This document shows, piece after piece, positions 8,224 to 14,831 of a stretch of DNA of 18,497 nucleotides. Position 1 is the first letter of the stretch. Every line of letters starts with the position of its first letter. Both the position numbers and the translations under genes were made by a program. Origin of the DNA: Candidatus Altarchaeota archaeon (GTDB lineage Archaea > SpSt-1190); assembly GCA_030590165.1 (NCBI GenBank), contig JAUUZA010000011.1, positions 1 to 18,497 of the forward strand, given 5' to 3'. The notes under the pieces were generated by a model. It worked only from the letters and a program-made list of their open reading frames with translations. It was not told the origin of the DNA and searched no databases.

Positions 8224-9096
8224 TTAATCATTTAAATACTCTAAAACGACTCCCACTGGGGCTGCAGGTGTCATATAAGTGTCTTCTGCGATACGGGGAC
8301 AGGCTGCAATCACCCAAAAATCAATACTAAAGTTTGTTATTTCAGAAGTAAAACCGTCCCCTGCAATAAATATGACATTTTTTCCTTTCTTTCTTAATTT
8401 ATCCATCACTTCTTCAGCCTCTTCCTTGTAGAACTGTCCTGGTTTAATGCTTGTCACTACTGCTATCTTTTTCGCCGAGAATAATGCTGCAATTGGATAC
8501 TTTGGTGGTGTTGCCTCTTCACCCTGCCAATTATATGTTGGAAGTCCAAGAGCTGCAACAGCACTAGAATGAAAAACGCCATTAGACGCTATTACAAAAC
8601 CATCAACCTTGTCCTTTATTTTGTTGGCTGAACCAATGTCACATCCAGTAATTTGAGAAGGATGAACTGCCATAAAATCAGGTTCTCCCCCCCATACGAT
8701 TGTTTTTCCGGCCGCTTCAAGTTTCTTAGCATACTCCTTTACTGCATCCTTGTATTGAATCACATAAACCAACCCAACTCTATTAAAATTAGGAATAAAA
8801 TTTGGGATTTCTCCTCTTACCTGAATCTCAAAAAAATGTACATTTTTTGGAAAACTAAATTTTTTTGTTTTACTATGACCAAAATTAAACAAGGCATCTG
8901 CATCAAATTTTTCTAAGTAATGAAGAGGAACATCACAAGCCCCATAACATGGACTCGCTAAAAAGATGGGATTGGGAATAATTTTTGCCAAATCTTGTGC
9001 TCGAGGCATTAACCCAGCGGGAAGAAAAACTATGACTTTTTTATAAGAAAATTTATCAATAACTTTTTTTACATCATCAAGACGCAGGTCAATCAT
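8224..9096 (-). CDS. dph2: Diphthamide synthase subunit Dph2 (archaeal)
   Basis: Catalyses the first step of diphthamide formation on elongation factor 2. A [4Fe-4S] cluster cleaves S-adenosylmethionine to a 3-amino-3-carboxypropyl radical that is added to a histidine of EF-2. The three cluster cysteines, one per Rossmann-like domain, are visible as C54 in CYGACD, C152 in TGCDIG and C266 in ACPRIAED. At 290 residues it is shorter than the 342-residue Pyrococcus enzyme, but all three ligands are kept and the end looks natural. The start ATG (9096) overlaps the end of the HAD gene by 8 bp. No Shine-Dalgarno motif precedes it, so translation probably depends on coupling. Archaea use a Dph2 homodimer, so no Dph1 partner is expected. 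Confidence 0.93.
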   Translation of the reverse strand: MIDLRLDDVKKVIDKFSYKKVIVFLPAGLMPRAQDLAKIIPNPIFLASPCYGACDVPLHYLEKFDADALFNFGHSKTKKFSFPKNVHFFEIQVRGEIPNFIPNFNRVGLVYVIQYKDAVKEYAKKLEAAGKTIVWGGEPDFMAVHPSQITGCDIGSANKIKDKVDGFVIASNGVFHSSAVAALGLPTYNWQGEEATPPKYPIAALFSAKKIAVVTSIKPGQFYKEEAEEVMDKLRKKGKNVIFIAGDGFTSEITNFSIDFWVIAACPRIAEDTYMTPAAPVGVVLEYLND

Positions 9097-9685
9097 AATT
9101 TGAGTTAGAATGATTATTTAAGAGATTAATGGCAATGGCTTCAAACTCAGAAACAGTATTTAGTGCATCAAAAAGTACATCATTTTTGTGTTTATCATCC
9201 AAGAACCATAATGCTTGAAATGCTTTAATCCCTTTTTTGCGCATTGCTTCAATCACACTTTTTTTATCATCAATAAAAATATTAATGCCATTCAAAACTG
9301 CCAACTCAACTTTTTTATTATCATCTGATGCAAGTATAACTTCTGAACAAGGAAAGCCATTAATTTTTCTTCTTTGGTGTTCATCCCCAACAGTAATCAC
9401 TTTGATTTCTGCGCCCCTTGTTATAAGAAATGTTGCAAGTTCTTTGAGTCTTTTATGAATATATCTTTCCAATCGATTGAATAAAAATCGTTCAGCTTCA
9501 CGCCTCCCAAACCTTTCAGTTAAATCTGCAAATAAAAAACCCAAGTCTTTTCTCCCTTTAGTACCTTCAAAAATTTGTTCTATAGTCAATTTTTGGTATC
9601 TGAGATTTTCATTCACTCGCTTCACATACGCATTAGTATCAAAAATAACTCTGTCTAAATCAAAACCAATTACAAAATTTTGCAT
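9089..9685 (-). CDS. HAD-superfamily hydrolase
   Basis: A 198-residue HAD-fold protein, probably a phosphatase on a small phosphorylated metabolite. Motif I is FDLDRV, with nucleophile D9 and acid/base D11. Motif II is T98 in VITVGD, a lysine near K124-K125 may serve as motif III, and the acidic motif IV is IDD (D139-D140). A helical cap would occupy about residues 17-85. The substrate is unknown. AGGTGA lies 7 nt before the ATG at 9685, a good archaeal ribosome-binding site. The gene overlaps the YvcK-like gene upstream by 16 bp and dph2 downstream by 8 bp, so it belongs to one polycistronic message. Confidence 0.8.
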   Translation of the reverse strand: MQNFVIGFDLDRVIFDTNAYVKRVNENLRYQKLTIEQIFEGTKGRKDLGFLFADLTERFGRREAERFLFNRLERYIHKRLKELATFLITRGAEIKVITVGDEHQRRKINGFPCSEVILASDDNKKVELAVLNGINIFIDDKKSVIEAMRKKGIKAFQALWFLDDKHKNDVLFDALNTVSEFEAIAINLLNNHSNSNYD

Positions 9686-10491
9686 AATACTTCACCTAAT
9701 TTTTTTGGATCGTGGTATCCTTCAATCAAAAACATATCTTCAATCAAAATACGCGACTCATTAATATCAACTAAAACCCCGCTCGGTGGCTTTTGGGCCA
9801 AAATGTGCGTCAATTTAATAAATTTTTCAACTTCCTTAATATGATGAGATAATTGAAAATCGGACAATAATTTTACATCATTCAGAAGCCCAGTCACCAT
9901 GACTCTTTTTGGTACCTTCAAAATTGCATTTTTTATTTCTTCATTAATAAGATGTGGAAGAATGCTGGTGTATAAACTTCCCGGACCTAAAATTACAGAC
10001 TCCGCATTTTTCAATAATTCCAAAACTTCTGGATTTGGTTCACAGTCCCCAGTCAAACCCAAGTCTTCAACACGTCCTGAACTTTCATCAATTTGAACCT
10101 CTCCAGTTATCCATTTACCAAAAATTTTTGCTTGGAGGTCACATGATGTTAAAAAATGTGGAATAATTTTTTCCTCAACTTGTAACATTCTGCGGTATTC
10201 TTCCAAACCCTTACCAAATCCGTGTTCTTTAATTAAATTAAGTATGACTAAGTTTCCTAAAGCGTGTCCATCATGACGCGATTCCATAATTTTTGCTAAT
10301 GGATTCTTTGACAAGGTATCAACCACTCTTCTAAAATCTCCAATTGCAGGAATTCCAAACTCCTTTCTAAGTCGTCCAGTACTCCCACCATTATCAACAG
10401 TACAAACAACTGCAGCAAAATCTTTACCCTTCATCTGAAGTGCTTTTACAGTTGCACTTAATCCCTTTCCTCCCCCAAAACAAATTATCAT
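9670..10491 (-). CDS. YvcK/CofD-like protein
   Basis: The 273-residue product has the hallmarks of the YvcK branch of the CofD superfamily. These are an N-terminal glycine-rich nucleotide-binding loop (CFGGGKGLS), TVDNGGSTGRLR with GIPAIGDFRR, HALGNLVI and GPGSLYTSILPHL. Bacterial YvcK binds UDP-N-acetylglucosamine and is needed for growth on gluconeogenic carbon and for envelope metabolism. CofD itself is 2-phospho-lactate transferase of F420 synthesis. The GGSTGRLR and GPGSLYTS motifs favour YvcK. The immediate upstream neighbour is a GlmU-like nucleotidyltransferase, overlapping by ATGA at 10488-10491. Coupling a UDP-GlcNAc-type enzyme to a UDP-GlcNAc-binding regulator makes biochemical sense, but the role in archaea is unproven. 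Confidence 0.85.
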   Translation of the reverse strand: MIICFGGGKGLSATVKALQMKGKDFAAVVCTVDNGGSTGRLRKEFGIPAIGDFRRVVDTLSKNPLAKIMESRHDGHALGNLVILNLIKEHGFGKGLEEYRRMLQVEEKIIPHFLTSCDLQAKIFGKWITGEVQIDESSGRVEDLGLTGDCEPNPEVLELLKNAESVILGPGSLYTSILPHLINEEIKNAILKVPKRVMVTGLLNDVKLLSDFQLSHHIKEVEKFIKLTHILAQKPPSGVLVDINESRILIEDMFLIEGYHDPKKLGEVLCKIL

Positions 10492-11699
10492 TTTATCACT
10501 ATATCTTGTTTAACATAAACTATTTTTCCATCAGGGATATTTTTTCTTATAATAGTATTTGGGCCAATAGTAACACCACTACCAATAGGAATTCCAGGCA
10601 TAGTTGAACTATTTATTCCAAATCTACTATTATCTCCAACCGCACAGCCAAAATGCCCCCTATTTGTATCTTTTTGCTTTTCTTTAACTTCAGACACTAC
10701 TGCCTTCTTATCAAATCTACGATTTGCAGTAATAAATCCAAAACCAAACCATGTCTTTTTTCCTACAACTGAATCTCCAATAAAACTATGATGCATCTTT
10801 GAAGATTCTCCAATTAGACTTCGAGCAACTTCACTCCCAAATCCTGCGACTGAACCCATTTCCAATGAACTCTGTCTTACAAGTGAATCAGTTCCAATAA
10901 CTACACCTTTCCCAATATAAGCGGGGCCATAAACTTTAGCACCTGCCATAATCGAAGCCCCTTCATCAACATAAACTTCACCAACTAATTCCGCATTCTC
11001 CGAAACTGTTCCTTTAACCTCTGGACGAATTTCTTCAAGCACACGCTCCATTAGTGAAAGAGCATCCCAAGGATATTTTAGACTCGGCATCTCTTCTTTT
11101 GGAATCATATCAAAATCTGCTGGATTTTCTTTCAAATGATTTGCTAAAACTCTTTCAAGTTTGTAGTGGTCATCTTTGGAATCTGACGCTAATTCCCTAA
11201 TAAATTCATTACTAAATCTGTAGGCTGAATTAATTATAATATTTGAAGATGGGTTTTCTGGTTTTTCAATTACTCCTGTAACCTTATCTTTACTAATTGA
11301 AACGACTCCATAATCTCCTGGTTTTGTTACACTGGACAAAAGCAATTTTGTTCCGTGGCCTATAGTCAATTTCCCCAAAGCAAACCTACTAAATTGATGG
11401 CCAGACAGAACTAAAACATCATCACCATAATCTTCACTCCCAATAAGAGTTGCATCCCACATTCCACGAGGTTCATTTTGAACTCTATATTCAACTTCTT
11501 TATTCAATTCAACCTTTTTCAAAGTGTTTTTGATATTATCTTTCGGACCCTCAACTACAACAACTTCATCGACTGAAGGTAAATTATTGATGGTTCGTGC
11601 AATCAAGGGTAAACCCCCTATTTCAATTAGAGACTTATGATTCTGATTAAAAGGCCAAAAACGCGTCGAACTTCCTCCCGCAAGGATTACGGCTCTCAT
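10488..11699 (-). CDS. GlmU-like sugar-phosphate nucleotidyltransferase / acetyltransferase
   Basis: A 403-residue two-domain enzyme. The N-terminal half (about 1-215) is a nucleotidyltransferase with the loop AGGSSTRFWPF and the conserved lysine K22 in HKSLIEIGG. It joins sugar-1-phosphates to a nucleoside triphosphate. The C-terminal half (about 225-400) is a left-handed beta-helix of hexapeptide repeats, with NRRFDKK, GHFGCAVGDNSRFGINSSTM and PGIPIGSG. These resemble the acetyltransferase domain of archaeal bifunctional GlcN-1-P acetyltransferase/UDP-GlcNAc pyrophosphorylases. Exact sugar specificity is not readable; a glucose-1-phosphate thymidylyl/uridylyltransferase is possible. It is first in the operon that continues into YvcK, HAD and dph2, and has a TATA-like box 26 nt before its ATG at 11699. 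Confidence 0.85.
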   Translation of the reverse strand: MRAVILAGGSSTRFWPFNQNHKSLIEIGGLPLIARTINNLPSVDEVVVVEGPKDNIKNTLKKVELNKEVEYRVQNEPRGMWDATLIGSEDYGDDVLVLSGHQFSRFALGKLTIGHGTKLLLSSVTKPGDYGVVSISKDKVTGVIEKPENPSSNIIINSAYRFSNEFIRELASDSKDDHYKLERVLANHLKENPADFDMIPKEEMPSLKYPWDALSLMERVLEEIRPEVKGTVSENAELVGEVYVDEGASIMAGAKVYGPAYIGKGVVIGTDSLVRQSSLEMGSVAGFGSEVARSLIGESSKMHHSFIGDSVVGKKTWFGFGFITANRRFDKKAVVSEVKEKQKDTNRGHFGCAVGDNSRFGINSSTMPGIPIGSGVTIGPNTIIRKNIPDGKIVYVKQDIVIK

Positions 11700-11720
11700 G
11701 CTTAAATTTAAGTTTATTGC

Positions 11721-11729
11721 TTAAAATAC
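11721..11729 (-). promoter_or_regulatory. TATA-like box for the GlmU-like operon
   Basis: GTATTTTAA on the minus strand is centred 26 nt before the ATG at 11699. It would drive the four overlapping or closely packed genes down to dph2. Confidence 0.5.
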
Positions 11730-11783
11730 TTTAATCAAACTTATTTTTTAGAAAATTAACTAAACCAAAGAAAATTGTAACAA

Positions 11784-11791
11784 TTATAAAA
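11784..11791 (+). promoter_or_regulatory. TATA box for SRP RNA
   Basis: TTATAAAA is centred about 24 nt before the predicted 5' end of the SRP RNA at 11812, in an otherwise featureless AT-rich stretch. Confidence 0.6.
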
Positions 11792-11811
11792 GCTAAATGT
11801 TTACTAATATA

Positions 11812-12095
11812 GTCCGGCTAGGTTGGGGGGCTGACGTCCCTTACTCTCGTTTTACGGGGGTTACCACAAACCGTCTTGGTGGAACTGAAGCTTGGGAAGG
11901 GGATTACTGCTCGTCGGAATCCTTGTCTGTGGGGTGTCGAAATCTCGTACTGTAGTGGCTTTACAAGCATTGAACTGAGCCAGATCCTGACGGAAGCAAC
12001 TCTAAGTGCATTTGTGGGGTGCCTGCAGAGTTCGGGGTGGAGCTTCGCTTCGAGGAAGAACTCAAGTAAGTGTTTCGACCTAAAGTGTGCCGGAC
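11812..12095 (+). ncRNA. Signal recognition particle RNA (7S RNA)
   Basis: A GC-rich block in an AT-rich genome with the layout of archaeal SRP RNA. Its ends pair perfectly: GTCCGGC at 11812-11818 with GCCGGAC at 12089-12095 (helix 1). The Alu domain begins GGCTAGG followed by a run of Gs. It has a hairpin CTCGT-TTT-ACGGG and ends TTACCACAAACCGTC, close to the archaeal TGTAACC..AAACCG element. The S-domain helix 8 is recognisable at about 11977-12002 as GAGCCAGATCC, then GGAAGCAACTC, matching the universal CCAG..CC....GGAAGCA core that binds SRP54. The tetraloop there is TGAC rather than the usual GNAR. About 284 nt is near the usual archaeal 300. It would scaffold SRP19/SRP54 for membrane targeting of nascent proteins. 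Confidence 0.9.
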
Positions 12096-12099
12096 ATTT

Positions 12100-12837
12100 T
12101 CATATTAATTGACCTTTGTCTTTAAAATTAAGCCAAGTTTTCCAAATAGCAGTTGCATTTTCAATATGACCAAAATTATTATTGAAATGCCCACCTCTCG
12201 GTTCACCAATAAATAGTGCATCAGGAGTATGTGTAAAAAATGCCTGCATCATTCTGCGGTATTCTTCACTACCCCCATTAATCGGAATTGCACCATCACC
12301 ATCTCCTTTGTCTGCAGTGTGAACTGCTTTTATGATTGGTGCTACAGCTTCTACTTGTTCCCAAGGCGACAACCAAAACAAACCCTTTGAATGAATAAAC
12401 AATAAGTGAGCAATATCAACAAGAAGATTTTGTGAAACCATAGCAGTTTCAATTAATGAACCAAGAACTTGCTCATCAGTGAATAATGAAGGTTTAATAT
12501 TTTCAACAAAACACTTTTCTAAAATCATTTCTTTTGCCAAGTTACAATAAGAGTTTTTTGTTCCTGCATGAAGAACAAAATATGTTACTTGGTTTTTGAA
12601 TTCTTCAACCCAAGGAAGTGTTTCTTTTCTGAAGCTTGGAAATGGCGGATGTATTCCTAAAAAATTATGTTTAAAATCTTTTAGTGCATCAATTGTGGTT
12701 TGAACTTTTTCAACTGTACTATCTTTTAGAAGTTGGAGTTCAACTCCCTTAATTTCAACCCCTCGTTTTTCAAGCTCAATCAACATATCAAAATCTTTCT
12801 GTTTAAACTCTGGCGAGAATTTGACTCCAAGTTTCAT
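12100..12837 (-). CDS. Xylose-isomerase-like TIM-barrel protein
   Basis: A TIM-barrel protein of the AP-endonuclease-2/xylose-isomerase-like family (sugar phosphate isomerase/epimerase or endonuclease IV fold). Recognisable strand-end blocks are FLGIHPPFPS, FVLHAGTK, LLVDIAHLL, AVHTADKGDGDGAIPINGG and FIGEPRGG. Their His, Asp and Glu residues are the usual metal ligands of this fold. The substrate is unknown; sugar-phosphate isomerase and DNA-repair endonuclease IV are both possible, and the DG-x-IPI-x-GG element is shared by both. I chose ATG at 12837 (MKLGVKFSP); a TTG at 12855 would add six residues (MKGKKG). The gene stands alone, convergent with the SRP RNA, whose end lies only 4 bases beyond its stop codon. 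Confidence 0.8.
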   Translation of the reverse strand: MKLGVKFSPEFKQKDFDMLIELEKRGVEIKGVELQLLKDSTVEKVQTTIDALKDFKHNFLGIHPPFPSFRKETLPWVEEFKNQVTYFVLHAGTKNSYCNLAKEMILEKCFVENIKPSLFTDEQVLGSLIETAMVSQNLLVDIAHLLFIHSKGLFWLSPWEQVEAVAPIIKAVHTADKGDGDGAIPINGGSEEYRRMMQAFFTHTPDALFIGEPRGGHFNNNFGHIENATAIWKTWLNFKDKGQLI

Positions 12838-12935
12838 ACCTTTTTTTCCCTTCAAAGACTAAATGCTTTTGGAAAAGAATTTCAAAAAAACACTAAACAA
12901 ACCTATTTTTATTACATTCTTCTTACAATAATATA

Positions 12936-12940
12936 AGAGG
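12936..12940 (+). promoter_or_regulatory. Shine-Dalgarno-like GAGGG before the small membrane protein
   Basis: GAGGG lies 6 nt before the ATG at 12947, one of the few first genes here with a ribosome-binding motif. An AT-rich TATA-like stretch at about 12903-12914 would then give a short leader. Confidence 0.4.
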
Positions 12941-12946
12941 GCTATT

Positions 12947-13291
12947 ATGAAAAAATTTAGTAGAAGTCAAATAGGGATTACTATTGGGTTTATTTTTGGT
13001 TTTGCAAATATAATTCCCATGATACTTATGAAAATGACTTGGGACATACTGCTATCTGCATTTTCCCTGTGCGTAATTGGTGGATTTTTTATTTCAACAT
13101 CAAACTTAAAATTAAATAACATCCCAAAAGGAATGTTAATTTTCTTTTTGATAGCTACTCCACTAATGACATTAGTAGTTGCAGGCAGTCCAGAAGAATT
13201 AATTCCCATGTTGATTTCAAATTTAATTATGGGAAGTTTAATGGGTTATTTTATTGGTCGTTTTGAAAAAAAATATATCCTTGAAAAATAA
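12947..13291 (+). CDS. Small four-helix membrane protein, unknown
   Basis: I do not recognise this 114-residue protein. It has four hydrophobic segments at about residues 8-27, 31-50, 61-80 and 85-103, short polar loops, a positively charged N-terminus (MKKFSRS) and a charged C-terminal tail (RFEKKYILEK). The charge pattern suggests both ends are cytoplasmic. It is probably a real gene: good start context, normal codon use for this region, and no competing frame with better support. Neighbours on the same strand are the tandem unknown pair, but the 81-bp gap with its own TATA-like box means no operon link is shown. Confidence 0.65.
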   Translation: MKKFSRSQIGITIGFIFGFANIIPMILMKMTWDILLSAFSLCVIGGFFISTSNLKLNNIPKGMLIFFLIATPLMTLVVAGSPEELIPMLISNLIMGSLMGYFIGRFEKKYILEK

Positions 13292-13311
13292 ACAAGAAAC
13301 TTTATTTTCAA

Positions 13312-13347
13312 TAAAAGTCAAAACAACACTTTTTTAATGAAATAATT
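13312..13347 (+). repeat. 36-bp direct repeat, copy 1
   Basis: It matches 14563-14598 at 31 of 36 positions, sharing the uninterrupted core AAACAACACTTTTTTAAT. This copy ends at the TATA box of the first tandem paralogue; the other lies immediately before tRNA-Val. It may be a shared promoter element, a terminator-like T run, or the scar of a duplication or insertion. Confidence 0.75.
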
Positions 13348-13352
13348 ATAAA
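13345..13352 (+). promoter_or_regulatory. TATA box for the first tandem paralogue
   Basis: ATTATAAA is centred about 24 nt before the ATG at 13373, next to the end of the 36-bp repeat. The spacing suggests leaderless expression. Confidence 0.5.
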
Positions 13353-13372
13353 ATAATGAAATAAATAAAATA

Positions 13373-13912
13373 ATGAGTAATTTATTTGATATTATAAAAT
13401 CGGGAGAACAACAAATCAAACCAGGTGTAATTGCCAGAACACAATTTGAAGAAGGGTATTGTGGTGTTCTTGACATATACATACATAATGAAGCAAAATT
13501 GAAAAGAAATAAAGATAAAAATAAAATTTATGTTGTTGACCTCAAAGGAAAAAGATGGCTCGGTGCATTTGAAAATGCCGACTATCCATACAAAGAATTA
13601 CAACCATATGATAGATTTGGTAATTCCGCATACTTTCCAATGAGGTTTAAAGATTTAGATGAATTTCCAACTTCAAATGAAGGAAGCTTTCTTTCAGGAA
13701 ATAGTGTATATAATATAAACATTTTCTTTCCAATAACTAAGGATGAACAAGAGGGAGACATAACAATGTCTTTTGAGGAAGAAAATGTAAGTAAAAAGTT
13801 ATCTAATTATCTTAAACAAATTTTACCTAGAATGGGAGTCCCTAAAATAGATACTGAAACTATTGTTGAAGATATTTTCAAAAAATTAGGTTATTCTAAA
13901 ATAGGAAACTAA
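13373..13912 (+). CDS. Unknown protein, first of a tandem paralogous pair
   Basis: This 179-residue soluble protein belongs to no family I recognise. It is clearly paralogous to the next gene's product along its whole length. Shared blocks in order are an EEG motif near residue 27, IHN near 38, KGK-RW-GAFE near 58-67, QPYDR at 77-81, TSNEGSFLSG at 100-109, and the tail LPRMGVP (151-157) followed by EDIFKKLGYSKIG. The tail is best conserved and looks helical, perhaps for oligomerisation or partner binding. QPYDR and FLSG look like functional-site loops rather than structural filler, but no catalytic signature is known to me. There is no signal peptide or membrane helix. Confidence 0.7.
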   Translation: MSNLFDIIKSGEQQIKPGVIARTQFEEGYCGVLDIYIHNEAKLKRNKDKNKIYVVDLKGKRWLGAFENADYPYKELQPYDRFGNSAYFPMRFKDLDEFPTSNEGSFLSGNSVYNINIFFPITKDEQEGDITMSFEEENVSKKLSNYLKQILPRMGVPKIDTETIVEDIFKKLGYSKIGN

Positions 13913-13991
13913 ACAAAAAACCAAGTAGGGAAAATTTAGATAAATCCACAAAACTGAAAACTACCTCCTAATGAGAACCTAACAAAAGAAT

Positions 13992-14001
13992 TTTAATTAT
14001 A
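13992..14001 (+). promoter_or_regulatory. TATA-like box for the second tandem paralogue
   Basis: TTTAATTATA is centred about 21 nt before the ATG at 14018. This suggests the second paralogue can be transcribed separately from the first, which ends 105 bp upstream. Confidence 0.4.
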
Positions 14002-14017
14002 CCCTAAGTTATAGCTT

Positions 14018-14560
14018 ATGAACACTCCAACTGACGAAAATACCTTATTAAACATAATAAATTCTAAAAATAAAAGAATTCCAGAAGGGATAATTCTCAA
14101 AGCAAGGTTTGATGAGGGTCTTCGTGGACACATCCATATTTACACACATAATACAATAAAATTCAAACTTTCAGAAAGCGAAAATTATTTTATTAATTTT
14201 GAAGGTAAAAAATGGGTTGGAAGCTTTGAAACTAAAAACGGGTTATCTGAAAAAATACAACCATATGATAGACACCCACCAATGTATCTTCCCACAACTT
14301 TAGAAAAAATGGATGAATTATTGACTTCAAATAATGGGAGATTCCTCTCAGGTAAAAGAGCTCAAAACATACGTACCTCACTCAAAATAAAAAATTACAG
14401 TGACGAAGTAACAAAATATTTTAAGACTGAAAACTCAAACGATGAACTGTCCCAATATCTAGAACACATTTTACCTAGAATCGGCGTGCCTCAATTAGAG
14501 GTTAAATTTATTATTGAAGATATCTTCAAAAAGTTGGATTATTCTAAAATTGGGAAATAA
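14018..14560 (+). CDS. Unknown protein, second of a tandem paralogous pair
   Basis: A 180-residue paralogue of the preceding gene, with matching blocks EGKKW-GSFE (62-71), IQPYDR (80-85), LTSNNGRFLSG (102-112), ILPRIGVP (151-158) and EDIFKKLDYSKIG at the end. Roughly a third or more of positions look identical by eye, with insertions and deletions concentrated in the middle (about residues 115-140). The duplication is therefore old enough for the copies to have specialised, yet both keep the same motifs and full length, so both are probably under selection. Function is unknown. A near-copy of the 36-bp repeat follows directly after the stop codon. Confidence 0.7.
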   Translation: MNTPTDENTLLNIINSKNKRIPEGIILKARFDEGLRGHIHIYTHNTIKFKLSESENYFINFEGKKWVGSFETKNGLSEKIQPYDRHPPMYLPTTLEKMDELLTSNNGRFLSGKRAQNIRTSLKIKNYSDEVTKYFKTENSNDELSQYLEHILPRIGVPQLEVKFIIEDIFKKLDYSKIGK

Positions 14561-14562
14561 AC

Positions 14563-14598
14563 TAAAAGCGGAAACAACACTTTTTTAATAGAATAATT
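14563..14598 (+). repeat. 36-bp direct repeat, copy 2
   Basis: This is the second copy of the element at 13312-13347 (31/36 identical), starting 2 nt after the second paralogue's stop codon and ending 18 nt before tRNA-Val. It contains TTTTAATA at about 14583-14590, correctly placed (about 30 nt) to be the tRNA's TATA box. Confidence 0.75.
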
Positions 14599-14616
14599 TC
14601 AAACTAAAGTGTTAAT

Positions 14617-14689
14617 GGGGTCGTGGTCTAGTGGTTATGACGCTGCCTTGACATGGCAGAGGTCCCCGGTTCAAATCCGGGCGTCCCCA
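14617..14689 (+). tRNA. tRNA-Val (GAC)
   Basis: A complete 73-nt cloverleaf without an intron. Acceptor strands are GGGGTCG and CGTCCCC, the anticodon stem CTGCC/GGCAG encloses loop TTGACAT with anticodon GAC (valine), and the T arm is CCCGG-TTCAAAT-CCGGG. The discriminator is A. CCA is not encoded and must be added post-transcriptionally. The D arm carries TAGTGGTTA with the conserved GG. The acceptor stem has one mismatch, U5 opposite U68, where related archaeal tRNA-Val genes usually have U-A. Confidence 0.96.
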
Positions 14690-14711
14690 TGTTCTTTATT
14701 TTTTACGTGAA

Positions 14712-14797
14712 CGCTTTCGAGCGGAATCCAGCGAAGCTGGAGAACCCAAGCAAAGCGAGGAAGGCGAGCAGGGTGCAGCGAGAAATGGTTCAGGTTC
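14712..14797 (+). other. GC-rich hairpin-bearing segment after tRNA-Val
   Basis: About 85 bases of markedly higher GC than any flanking non-RNA sequence, with purine-rich GAAG/GCGAG phrasing. Hairpins visible: CGCT-TTCG-AGCG at 14712-14723 (UUCG-type loop), TCCAGC-GAA-GCTGGA at 14727-14741, and ACCC (14744-14747) able to pair with GGGT (14771-14774). It is too far upstream of the next gene's TATA box to be its leader, so it would be a separate small RNA, a processed tRNA 3' trailer, or a copy of a dispersed structured repeat. A 60-codon frame crosses it but overlaps the tRNA and is probably not coding. Confidence 0.45.
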
Positions 14798-14803
14798 ATA
14801 CAG

Positions 14804-14812
14804 CTTTTATAC
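14804..14812 (+). promoter_or_regulatory. TATA box for the three-helix membrane protein
   Basis: CTTTTATAC is centred 24 nt before the ATG at 14832, again implying a leaderless message. Confidence 0.5.
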
Positions 14813-14831
14813 CACTAAAACACTTAATCGT

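Noticed and set aside
9237-9764. Frames antisense to the HAD and YvcK genes
   Set aside because: They are opposite to well-supported genes with intact motifs and show biased, low-complexity translations.
11876-12112. Open frame of 78 codons inside the 11.8-12.1 kb region
   Set aside because: It lies within the SRP RNA, whose paired ends and conserved Alu and helix-8 elements explain the sequence; the translation resembles no protein.
13312-14598. Attachment sites (attL/attR) of an integrated element at tRNA-Val
   Set aside because: The direct repeats do not include any part of the tRNA 3' end and there is no integrase nearby, so a classical tRNA-integrated element is not supported; the repeat itself is kept as a finding.
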